Part shown: positions 1 through 6,375 of the stretch, piece after piece | Layout: each line of letters begins with the position of its first letter | Position numbering within the stretch: the stretch's first letter is position 1 | Assembly (NCBI GenBank): GCA_016839955.1 | Contig: JAEOTI010000214.1 | Location: 1 to 11,360 of the forward strand | Direction of reading: 5' to 3' | DNA from: Candidatus Hodarchaeota archaeon | GTDB lineage: Archaea > Asgardarchaeota > Heimdallarchaeia > Hodarchaeales > YT1-057 | DNA length: 11,360 bases | Notes under the pieces: generated by a model | What the model saw: only the letters and a program-made list of their open reading frames with translations | The model's database searches: none | What the model was told of the DNA's origin: nothing | Position numbers and translations under genes: made by a program

Positions 1-2
1 AT

Positions 3-143
3 TATTCCGTCGCTGGTAGTTTGTCAGAGACATTAAACGCCTGTGGAGAGGTGATAAGACCTGACGGCTTCAGGCACACCTCTACGAAGCAGGAAATTAG
101 CCACAACAATGATGAGCGTGCTATAGATGTCTATGGATGCTAA
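3..143 (+). CDS. tnpB: TnpB / IS605 OrfB family nuclease, C-terminal end only (cut by window edge)
   Basis: The reading frame is open from the left edge to a TAA at 141-143 and gives 46 residues. It contains the stretch NACGEVIRP followed by TSTKQE, a C-terminal signature seen after the last RuvC motif in IS1341/IS605-type TnpB proteins. TnpB is an RNA-guided DNA nuclease of IS200/IS605-family elements and the ancestor of Cas12. The RuvC core and zinc finger lie outside the window, so neither activity nor intactness can be judged. The 3' end of the gene is strongly self-complementary (see the RNA entry), as expected where tnpB overlaps its guide RNA. No tnpA is visible here. The family call rests on a short tail, so confidence is moderate. 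Confidence 0.68.
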   Translation, partial: YSVAGSLSETLNACGEVIRPDGFRHTSTKQEISHNNDERAIDVYGC

Positions 144-181
144 GAGTTGTATAAGTCTTTTAGAACGGTTGTTAGTAGTTC
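47..181 (+). ncRNA. Candidate omega RNA (reRNA) scaffold and right end of the tnpB element
   Basis: A nested hairpin lies inside the tnpB tail. AGAGGTG (47-53) pairs perfectly with CACCTCT (77-83), enclosing CCTGA (60-64) paired with TCAGG (70-74). A second stem overlaps the stop codon: CTAAGAG (140-146) pairs with CTTTTAG (157-163), seven pairs with one G-U. A short GAAC/GTTC pair (163-166 with 178-181) follows. TnpB systems make a guide RNA from the 3' end of tnpB through the element's right end, so placement and structure fit. The exact 3' boundary, and hence the guide, cannot be fixed from this window. The RNA identity is inference; the stems are seen directly. Confidence 0.42.
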
Positions 182-278
182 AGAAATATATTTTTAATCT
201 TAATTCATTTTGATTTAGAATGCCATTGTGTAATCTTTCTTATTCATTTAACTGAAAAGTAATGAAGAGGGATTAATA

Positions 279-626
279 ATGCTTCAAAATCAATCTACTA
301 TCTGGCGAGTTCTCTCGATTCTGGGCCTGATTTTTTCTTTTCCTGTTCTAATTTCTTTGCCAAATATTTTGGACGGTTTTGGATTAAATTATGAACTCAT
401 GTTAGTTATATTGATGATGATTGTTACGATGTTTTTTGGCTATTTACTCGTTTGGATTGTTCTACTAGGAAAAATATTCTATCGAAGCATATCTGAAGAA
501 AGCTCGAGACAAATTGAAGAAACACAGGCTCAACTACTGGAATATTCTGATTCAGCTTTAATGTCACAATCATCTGAGAATCTCGAAGATTTTCAGATCC
601 AGCAAATTGTTAACAATGGTCAGTGA
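279..626 (+). CDS. Small two-helix membrane protein, unknown function
   Basis: This 115-residue protein is not recognised. Residues about 8-30 and 40-66 are strongly hydrophobic and probably form two membrane helices joined by a short loop containing NILDGFGLNYE. The remaining tail of about 50 residues is hydrophilic, rich in Ser, Gln and Glu, and may be helical. There are no cysteines and no catalytic motif. The ATG at 279 is preceded by a purine-rich GAAGAGGGAT (264-273) at a workable ribosome-binding distance, which supports translation. The gene stands alone between the tnpB remnant and the convergent rib operon, so context gives no role. It could be a cargo or orphan gene near the mobile element. 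Confidence 0.6.
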   Translation: MLQNQSTIWRVLSILGLIFSFPVLISLPNILDGFGLNYELMLVILMMIVTMFFGYLLVWIVLLGKIFYRSISEESSRQIEETQAQLLEYSDSALMSQSSENLEDFQIQQIVNNGQ

Positions 627-665
627 TCTAAAAAACTCCTGAGGATAATTTTCAAGATATTGGAA

Positions 666-1082
666 TTAAGATAATCGTTTAATTGTTTTAACAACAGATT
701 CTATACTTCTGCGACCATATTCTTCAATTCTTTGTTTAGCTTGCGCATGTGTGGCTCCTGGACCAATTATTCCTAAACTAACTGGTTTTTTAAATTTTAA
801 AGAAAGATCTGCAAGTAGTTTAGATGAATGAGAAGCCACAATTTCATCGTGCTTCGTAGCTCCTTGAATCACTGCACCTAAGGTTGCTACACCTTGAATT
901 TCATCTTTTTCAAGCAGTTTGGTTACAGCTAAAGGCATATCAAAAACCCCTGGGACTTTGAGTACATCTACTATATCTGCTCCGAGAAATTCAGCATGGC
1001 TTTGAGCTACTTGAAGCATTAAATAGGTAATATCTGCGTTGAATTCTGAAATAACTACTCCGATTTTGATATTTTCACTCAT
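666..1082 (-). CDS. ribH: 6,7-dimethyl-8-ribityllumazine synthase (archaeal type)
   Basis: This enzyme condenses 5-amino-6-ribitylamino-uracil with 3,4-dihydroxy-2-butanone 4-phosphate to make the lumazine precursor of riboflavin in the cytoplasm. The 138 residues carry the family landmarks: SEFN at 12-15, VPGVFDMP at 43-50, [12 protein letters not shown] at 69-80 with the expected catalytic His78, and a C-terminal [12 protein letters not shown] segment ending in a basic helix. VPGVFDMP, with Asp where many bacteria have Glu, is also the form I recall from the Methanocaldococcus enzyme, so it is not odd. Length is normal. The ATG at 1082 has AGAGGA a few bases upstream on the minus strand. 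It lies 27 bases downstream of ribC, so the two are almost certainly cotranscribed. Confidence 0.95.
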   Translation of the reverse strand: MSENIKIGVVISEFNADITYLMLQVAQSHAEFLGADIVDVLKVPGVFDMPLAVTKLLEKDEIQGVATLGAVIQGATKHDEIVASHSSKLLADLSLKFKKPVSLGIIGPGATHAQAKQRIEEYGRRSIESVVKTIKRLS

Positions 1083-1109
1083 TTTCTGTTCCTCTTGATT
1101 TTTCTAATG

Positions 1110-1580
1110 TTATTCTATCGGACCTACATCTTGATGGCCTTGACGTAATCCCTGGCCAGCATGTTTAATGAACCACTGAGGGTCTTTTAATAAACGAGCA
1201 AGATTACGAGCATGTTTACCTGCACGGTCATTACACATTTCCAACAGCTTACGAGGTGAATCTACTTCGTCTTCGTGAACAAATACCTCAAGAACATGTT
1301 TATTTGACATAAGCTGTACGTTAATTATTCCTGTTGAAGCCTCATGAGCGCAAGTTTTATCAATCTCTTCTGGTCCTGGCATTCCAAGAGCAAGGACTCC
1401 TTCACAACCAAATCGTTCTAATAAAATCTTGCACGCAACTGGTAAATCTTTGACACCAGGTACAGTATATCTTACGATCTCTGCTTCTGGAATAAAGTCC
1501 TCAAATTCTCGTATAGCTGCTTCAGCCATATTCACTCGTGCAAAGGTTGTATCTGCAATTCCAATTTTCACGTGTGTCAC
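1110..1580 (-). CDS. ribC: Riboflavin synthase, archaeal type
   Basis: The archaeal riboflavin synthase dismutates two lumazine molecules into riboflavin and a pyrimidine that is recycled. The family is unrelated to bacterial RibE and is instead a paralogue of lumazine synthase. The 156-residue length matches the family. Diagnostic segments are DTTFARV (10-16), VPGVKDLPVAC (40-50), LGMPGPEEID followed by CAHEAS (65-82), VFVHEDE (99-105) and AGQGLRQG (141-148). The start is a GTG at 1580. A second in-frame GTG at 1571 is possible because GGTGA (minus strand, about 1583-1579) lies five bases before it; the first start would suit a leaderless transcript. It is the promoter-proximal gene of a ribC-ribH pair and is divergent from the MtnA-like gene. 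Confidence 0.95.
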   Translation of the reverse strand: MTHVKIGIADTTFARVNMAEAAIREFEDFIPEAEIVRYTVPGVKDLPVACKILLERFGCEGVLALGMPGPEEIDKTCAHEASTGIINVQLMSNKHVLEVFVHEDEVDSPRKLLEMCNDRAGKHARNLARLLKDPQWFIKHAGQGLRQGHQDVGPIE

Positions 1581-1600
1581 CGAAAGTAAGACCTGAGAAA

Positions 1601-1610
1601 ACTATACAAT
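1601..1610 (-). promoter_or_regulatory. Possible TATA box for ribC-ribH
   Basis: On the minus strand ATTGTATAGT lies here, centred about 25 bases before the GTG at 1580. This is the spacing expected for a leaderless archaeal transcript starting at or next to that codon. A second candidate, TTTATTAAAG, lies at 1641-1650 and would give a leader of about 40 bases. The sequence alone does not decide between them. Confidence 0.33.
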
Positions 1611-1692
1611 TTCTTCTTAGGTACTCTTCAGTTGAAATTGCTTTAATAAATCGCTGTAATGGAATTATCGAATTAAATCATTCTTTCTGACA

Positions 1693-1704
1693 TTTTATAT
1701 TTTT
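1693..1704 (+). promoter_or_regulatory. Likely TATA box for the MtnA-like gene
   Basis: TTTTATATTTTT is a good archaeal TATA-type element. It predicts a transcript start near 1723-1726, leaving only 10 to 20 untranslated bases before the candidate start codons at 1735, 1744 and 1753. It lies in the divergent gap of 154 bases between ribC and this gene, which holds no other gene. Confidence 0.45.
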
Positions 1705-1734
1705 CAATGATATTGATTTTCAAACCGACAAAAC

Positions 1735-2787
1735 GTGATTGAAATGAAAATAATGGATGAAGATCGTCGTGCTGTTGAATTTAATCCGGAAACGAATGAG
1801 TTGTTGTTAATTAACCAGTTACTTCTGCCTCACAAAGTAGAATTCATCCAAATTCATAATTATAAAGAGGCTTCAAATGCTATCTCGAAGATGATAGTGC
1901 GAGGTGCCCCTGCAATTGGTGCCACGGGAGCTTATGCACTTGCTTTAACTGGAAATACTGTTTCTACCACTTCAAAAGAAGCTTATTTAGAAGAATTATA
2001 TAACGCAAAAAGTGTTTTAATTTCAGCTCGTCCTACAGCTAAGGATTTACAATCAATGGTGGAGAGAGTATATCGAGCCGCTTTCTCTTATGACACTATT
2101 AATGAAATACGAGAAGCTCTTACCTTAGAAGCAATTAAAGTGGCTGAAGAAAACGCAGAAGAATGTTGGTTAATGGGGGAAAAGGCATATCATCTAATAG
2201 ACGATGGTTCTGGCGTGCTGACTCATTGTAATGCTGGTGCACTGGCTACTGTAGACCATGGAACAGCCCTTTCACCAATTCGTCGAGCCGCACATGAAAA
2301 ATCTTTTACTGTTTTTATAGGACGAACAAGCCCGTATTTTCAAGGTGCCCGTCTTACAACATGGGAATTAGCGCAAGAAAAGATTCCTCATGTTTTGATA
2401 GATGATAATGCGGTTTTTCATCACATGTTTATAGGAGACATCGATTTAATCATTGTAGGTTGTGATCGTGTTGCTATCAATGGTGATTTTGCAAATAAAA
2501 TTGGGACTTTGGGGCGTGCAATAGCTGCAAAATATTATGATATTCCTTTTTATGTAGCTTTACCAAAAACTACCTTTGACGAATGTTGTTTAAATGGAAA
2601 TGAGATTCCCTTAGAAGAACGAAGACCAGAAGAGATCCTATATGTCTGGGATGGTCCATTAATTGCTCCAAAAAATACAGTAGTAAAGAATTATTCCTTT
2701 GATATTACTCCTAACCATCTCGTCACTGGATATATTACGAAAAATGGCATTTTCTCTGCTAAAGAGTTAAAAAAGGTCTTGTCTTGA
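1735..2787 (+). CDS. mtnA: S-methyl-5-thioribose-1-phosphate isomerase (aIF2B/MtnA family)
   Basis: MtnA converts methylthioribose-1-phosphate to methylthioribulose-1-phosphate in the methionine salvage (methylthioadenosine recycling) pathway. The 350-residue protein has the usual length and order of motifs: RGAPAIG at 56-62, THCNAGALAT around the catalytic Cys165, QGARLTTWEL at 203-212, the GCDR/NGD region with catalytic Asp244, NKIGT at 254-258, and the FDITPNHLVTGYIT segment near the end. A variant GRTSPYFQGARLT replaces the bacterial ETRP form. A ribose-1,5-bisphosphate isomerase or eIF2B-like role is the main alternative, but RGAPAIG and HCNAGALAT favour MtnA. The GTG at 1735 gives the longest form; the ATG codons at 1744 and 1753 are equally plausible starts. 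No other salvage gene is in the window. Confidence 0.87.
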   Translation: MIEMKIMDEDRRAVEFNPETNELLLINQLLLPHKVEFIQIHNYKEASNAISKMIVRGAPAIGATGAYALALTGNTVSTTSKEAYLEELYNAKSVLISARPTAKDLQSMVERVYRAAFSYDTINEIREALTLEAIKVAEENAEECWLMGEKAYHLIDDGSGVLTHCNAGALATVDHGTALSPIRRAAHEKSFTVFIGRTSPYFQGARLTTWELAQEKIPHVLIDDNAVFHHMFIGDIDLIIVGCDRVAINGDFANKIGTLGRAIAAKYYDIPFYVALPKTTFDECCLNGNEIPLEERRPEEILYVWDGPLIAPKNTVVKNYSFDITPNHLVTGYITKNGIFSAKELKKVLS

Positions 2788-2848
2788 TGTACTAGGATTT
2801 TAACACTTTTAGATAAAAAACGAAATTGTCTTTTCTCAATAGTAAATG

Positions 2849-2856
2849 TTTTTTTT
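2849..2856 (+). terminator. T8 tract after the MtnA-like gene
   Basis: An uninterrupted run of eight T residues follows the isomerase stop by about 60 bases, with no hairpin before it. Archaeal RNA polymerase typically terminates at such runs. It also lies just ahead of the coiled-coil gene, so it separates the two transcription units if functional. Confidence 0.42.
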
Positions 2857-2876
2857 AGCAACTGGAAGAAACTACT

Positions 2877-3785
2877 ATGAACAACTCCTCAGAATCTAAC
2901 CTAAAACGGTTATATGAGGAACAAAATCTATTGATTGAAGAAATAAAAGACATTCGTAATCAAGATCCTATTCTTTCAAAAGAAACCACTCGTTTAAGAA
3001 CAAAACGAGATGAAATAAAACACCAACGACAAGCATTGTTAGAAAAAGCAAGAAAAGCTAAAGAGCTCAGAGACGAGTTAAATCGTCAAGTCTCGGAGTT
3101 TAAAGGGAAGCGTAATGAAGTTATCGATGAGAGTCAGCATTTAAGACAGAAAATTACTCTTACTCGCTCAGGCATATCAAAAAACCAGGAATATGATGAG
3201 TTATCGGTTGCTGAGTTGAAATATAAAGCGTATGAATTGGAATATGCATTACAAACAGCAAGGCATTCCCCAAAAGAAGAGAATGAAATTGTAAACCAAA
3301 TAGCTACTTTAGAGGACTTAATAGAAAAAAGAATTGCTGATGGAAAACTTGAAGGAAAAAACATTCCAAAATCCTCTGATATTTCACAAACAATAGACGA
3401 ACTTAAAGAGAAAGCACAGAGCTCACATGAAAAAATGATAATTTTAGTCGAAAGAGCAGAAAAGGAACATGTAATCGTTTCAAAGCTTTTCGATGAGGTG
3501 TCAAAACTACAGGAAGAGGAAAATAATCTTCATCAAGCGTTTGTTGATTCCTTAAATTCCTTAGAAGGGAATCGAACAAAAATTGAAGAGCATCAAAAAA
3601 GATTGGATCAAATTAAAGATCAAATTAAAGATTTAAGATTTGCAAAAATAGAGCAAGAACGAAAAGATCGTCAAGACACTGGTCAAAAACAAGTCGAGAA
3701 TCTTCTTGAGAAGAAGCGGAAAGGAGAAGAATTAACACCTGAAGAAATGGAATTTCTTATGGCACATGGGGAGAGCCCATTCTAA
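2877..3785 (+). CDS. Archaeal coiled-coil protein, COG1340-like
   Basis: This 302-residue protein is almost entirely charged heptad-like helix, rich in Lys, Glu, Gln and Arg with regularly spaced Leu and Ile. It has no cysteines or membrane segment. The first half (about 5-105) forms one long coil. A break follows around the ELKYKAYELEYALQTA and SPKEENEIVNQI segments (about 113-145), and a second coil runs to about 275. The tail KKRKGEELTPEEMEFL (279-294) resembles the conserved C-terminus of the uncharacterised archaeal coiled-coil family COG1340. Function is unknown; a structural or scaffold role is only an inference. The ribosome-binding site is weak (GGAAGA about 11 bases upstream). The stop codon lies one base from the stop of the convergent gene. 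Confidence 0.82.
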   Translation: MNNSSESNLKRLYEEQNLLIEEIKDIRNQDPILSKETTRLRTKRDEIKHQRQALLEKARKAKELRDELNRQVSEFKGKRNEVIDESQHLRQKITLTRSGISKNQEYDELSVAELKYKAYELEYALQTARHSPKEENEIVNQIATLEDLIEKRIADGKLEGKNIPKSSDISQTIDELKEKAQSSHEKMIILVERAEKEHVIVSKLFDEVSKLQEEENNLHQAFVDSLNSLEGNRTKIEEHQKRLDQIKDQIKDLRFAKIEQERKDRQDTGQKQVENLLEKKRKGEELTPEEMEFLMAHGESPF

Positions 3786-3786
3786 G

Positions 3787-4713
3787 TCATTCTGAATTTC
3801 CTTGAAGTTTTTCTTTACCATAATCGCAATTATTCGCAATTGGACATTCTGAACAAAGGGGTTCTTCTTTACAAATATTCTTTGTAAAAGCCACAGAAGG
3901 TATATCATAGTTCTCTCTGAATAAAGACCAAATAATTTTACTTACCCTAATCATTCTTGGGACCGGTCGTCTCTCAAGAGGGACATCAAAACCAATTCGT
4001 TCAAGTAAACGTTTCAAAGCAACGTTTTCAGAAGCACAACAATATTCGCCAGCGATTTGCCAAACATTAGCCATTTTCATTTCACGAGCAAACCACAGCG
4101 ATTTATCACCTAGACCAAAAGATCCTCCTCGAGCTTCTGTTTCAGCCAATAGATTAATGATACGGTCTGCATTTTGCTGATAGACATTCCAGAGTTCACT
4201 TAGTTGTCCATCTAGATCTCTAGAGATTTTTAGTGCGGAAATAACAATTCTTTTGGCAAAACTTTCTGCTTGCCCTTCCGGTAAATGGTTAAGGCTTTCT
4301 GTGATTTTTTCTGTCAAGTCTTGATGGTCTTCACTCTTTGAAATTCTATTAAAATCAATAATACCCCTTGCTCGAAGTTTTTTAAACGCAATATCTGTAG
4401 ATTTTCGTTCTCTCTCCGCAGAAAGAAGGAGCGCAAGGCAAAAGAGCTCGAATTGACCTTGTTGAGTATTTAAATTGATTGAATATTGATCAGCCTCCCC
4501 AGTAATCGCTGGTCGTATTACTTTTCGATACCAGCGTGTAATATTCAGAATGGTTTTTTGTTGGTTCGGTGGTAAATGAGACAGATCGACATCTGGAGAA
4601 TCAGCTATTATGTCATCAGCAAGATCAGAAACTTTCGAGGCGCAGTGAGGGCACCGATTTGAAACTAATACACTCCCACAATCATTGCAAAATAAGAAAG
4701 AGTCTTTGGACAT
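3787..4713 (-). CDS. HhH-GPD DNA glycosylase-like protein with N-terminal zinc ribbon and C-terminal Fe-S loop
   Basis: The 308-residue protein resembles a base-excision-repair glycosylase/AP lyase with extra parts. Residues 9-24 form a zinc ribbon (C9-x2-C12-x8-C21-x2-C24). Residues 87-114 resemble the endonuclease III opening helix (FELFCLALLLSAE then FKKLRARG). GLGDKSLWFAR at 200-210 resembles the helix-hairpin-helix of Ogg/Nth proteins, with Lys204 as possible catalytic lysine. The tail has C281-x5-C287-x2-C290-x5-C296, close to the [4Fe-4S] loop of endonuclease III, whose usual first spacing is six. The segment where the catalytic Asp is expected reads SENVALKRLLERIGF, apparently Glu229. 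Activity and substrate are therefore uncertain. The ATG is at 4713, perhaps leaderless. Family assignment is moderate; the fold-level match is stronger than any function. Confidence 0.62.
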   Translation of the reverse strand: MSKDSFLFCNDCGSVLVSNRCPHCASKVSDLADDIIADSPDVDLSHLPPNQQKTILNITRWYRKVIRPAITGEADQYSINLNTQQGQFELFCLALLLSAERERKSTDIAFKKLRARGIIDFNRISKSEDHQDLTEKITESLNHLPEGQAESFAKRIVISALKISRDLDGQLSELWNVYQQNADRIINLLAETEARGGSFGLGDKSLWFAREMKMANVWQIAGEYCCASENVALKRLLERIGFDVPLERRPVPRMIRVSKIIWSLFRENYDIPSVAFTKNICKEEPLCSECPIANNCDYGKEKLQGNSE

Positions 4714-4724
4714 AATTTTACACC

Positions 4725-4741
4725 GCTATAAATCTATAAGC
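4725..4741 (-). promoter_or_regulatory. Possible TATA box region of the glycosylase-like gene
   Basis: On the minus strand this reads GCTTATAGATTTATAGC, containing two overlapping TATA-like cores about 15 to 28 bases before the ATG at 4713. The distal core would allow a leaderless transcript. No Shine-Dalgarno motif is seen before that ATG. Confidence 0.33.
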
Positions 4742-4927
4742 TCAATTTGTTTCAATTTAAATTAATTTAAAAAGGAGGAATGATTGGGGGAGGAAAATTA
4801 TTTCCTAAACGCTTAATCACGCAATTTTAATGACGAATTTTCTTGCTAATAAGAATTACTCCACTACAATATTATAATTACTCCGATTTTTCGTTCACTA
4901 AGAATTCATAGTAAAAAAGTTAATCAC

Positions 4928-4934
4928 TATATAT
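4928..4934 (+). promoter_or_regulatory. Likely TATA box for the cydAB operon
   Basis: TATATAT here predicts a transcript start near 4955-4960 and an untranslated leader of about 25 bases before the cydA ATG at 4984. AAAGGATGAT (4968-4977) in that leader can serve as a ribosome-binding site, which makes the element well placed. Confidence 0.45.
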
Positions 4935-4983
4935 CTGAAATAATTTAACACGTCAGTCTTCTAAAGTAAAGGATGATAATATA

Positions 4984-6375
4984 ATGGATCCAGTAATTCT
5001 TTCTCGACTTCAATTCGCATTAACTATCGGATTTCATTATATCTTTCCGCCTGTAACAATTGGACTCGCCTGGTTGATAGTTTGGTTTATGACTAAATAT
5101 GCAAGAACTGGAGAAAAGAATTTAGAAGACGAAATATATTATAGAGCGACTACTCGGTTTTGGTTGAAGCTATTCACTTTAACATTCGCGGTTGGAGTCG
5201 CCACTGGATTGACAATGGCGTTTCAATTTGGAACCAATTGGTCTGGCTACTCACGATTTGTTGGTGATGTTTTTGGTCCACCATTGGCTTTAGAAGCGAT
5301 TTCTGCCTTTTTCTTGGAATCAACCTTTTTAGCAATTCTTATTGCAGGTTGGGATCGAGTTTCTAAAAGGACTCTTTGGTTTTCTTCATTAATGGTGGCC
5401 ATTGGTTCAACACTCTCAGGTTTATGGATATTAATTGCTAATTCTTGGATGCATACACCCAAGGGATACAAACCAGTATATGAGAATGATGAACTTGTGA
5501 AAGTAGAGCTAACGAGCTTTTGGAAAGCTGCATTGAATCCCTCATCTGTCCCTCGATTTCTTCATACCATAGATGGAGCTCTTATTACGGGAGCGTTCTT
5601 TATGGTCGGAGTGAGTGCTTTTTATATTTTAAAGGGAGAAAACAAACGATTTGCTAAAGAATGCATGAAAGTAGCGTTAATTGTAGCATTTCTTACGTCC
5701 TTAGCCCAACCTATGATTGGGCATTACCATGCTGTTCAAGTAGCTGAAACACAACCAGAAAAATTTGCTACATATGAATTAATTGAGGGAGATGGAACTG
5801 GAGCACCAATGCCGTTATTTGCAATCTTGGATCCCTCTTCAGAAGAACCAATATTCCGAATTGATGTACCGTTCCCTGATGCATTAGGAATTGTTTTCTT
5901 TTTTGATCCCAATCATGATTTTCAAAGCTTAGATGAATTAGAAGATGAAGGATGGCCCCTCCCACCACAATCCTTAACGTTTTATCCTTTTCATCTTATG
6001 ATCGCTTTAGGATTCTTATTTATCTTAATGTCTGGACTTGGTTTATTCTTATTAAAGAATGATAGGTTGTATAACGAGAGTAAAGTATCAAAATTATATT
6101 TATTTGCTTCAATTCTTTGTATCCCATTACCTTTTATTGCCAATGAACTAGGATGGATAGCAACAGAGGTAGGTCGCCAACCCTGGATTGTATATCGGTT
6201 ATTACGAACAGAAGATGCTATTTCTCCCAATGTTGCTGCAGGAGAAATTCTTTTTTCAATTATCCTCTTCACATCCATTTACATTTTATTATTCTTCCTC
6301 TGGATGTTTCTTTTAATTCGTGAGATTCACCGAGGGCCAGAAATGCCCACACAAATCAAAAATGAGGGAATTTAA
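4984..6375 (+). CDS. cydA: Cytochrome bd quinol oxidase subunit I
   Basis: CydA holds the haems and quinol site of the membrane oxidase that reduces O2 to water. The 463 residues begin with SRLQFALTIGFHYIF. By comparison with E. coli, the haem ligands are His18, His194 (in FLHTIDGA) and Met339 (in FHLMIALGF). Glu104 and Glu112 of LALEAISAFFLESTF match the proton-path/haem glutamates, and GRQPW is at 397-401. The Q-loop is of the short type; QPEKFATYE keeps the Lys260 and Glu265 equivalents of the quinol-site residues K252 and E257, so quinol oxidation is likely. The residue equivalent to E. coli Arg391 appears to be His337. About nine membrane helices are visible. ATG at 4984 has GGATGAT before it. 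The stop overlaps the cydB start by one base. Confidence 0.97.
   Translation: MDPVILSRLQFALTIGFHYIFPPVTIGLAWLIVWFMTKYARTGEKNLEDEIYYRATTRFWLKLFTLTFAVGVATGLTMAFQFGTNWSGYSRFVGDVFGPPLALEAISAFFLESTFLAILIAGWDRVSKRTLWFSSLMVAIGSTLSGLWILIANSWMHTPKGYKPVYENDELVKVELTSFWKAALNPSSVPRFLHTIDGALITGAFFMVGVSAFYILKGENKRFAKECMKVALIVAFLTSLAQPMIGHYHAVQVAETQPEKFATYELIEGDGTGAPMPLFAILDPSSEEPIFRIDVPFPDALGIVFFFDPNHDFQSLDELEDEGWPLPPQSLTFYPFHLMIALGFLFILMSGLGLFLLKNDRLYNESKVSKLYLFASILCIPLPFIANELGWIATEVGRQPWIVYRLLRTEDAISPNVAAGEILFSIILFTSIYILLFFLWMFLLIREIHRGPEMPTQIKNEGI

Larger units (their letters stand above)
4714..4983. other. Divergent control region upstream of the cyd operon
   Basis: This 270-base gap holds no convincing gene. 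It contains a purine-rich block (4771-4796) with two Shine-Dalgarno-like runs, GGAGGA and GGGGGAGGA. A perfect inverted repeat AGGAAA-ATTA-TTTCCT lies at 4791-4806. The nonamer AATTACTCC occurs twice (4854-4862 and 4876-4884), 22 bases apart, and the octamer TAAGAATT occurs twice (4850-4857 and 4899-4906). The cydA TATA box follows. Repeats and palindromes upstream of an oxygen-respiration operon suggest regulator binding, but no regulator gene is present to link to them. Confidence 0.5.

Noticed and set aside
1..143. Left edge read at first as a structured RNA gene such as the end of RNase P RNA
   Set aside because: The same bases translate to a TnpB C-terminus with NACGE and KQE motifs; the structure is better explained by the tnpB-overlapping guide RNA.
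3134..3364. A 76-codon minus-strand frame within the coiled-coil gene
   Set aside because: Antisense shadow of a strongly heptad-patterned coding sequence, with no start signal.
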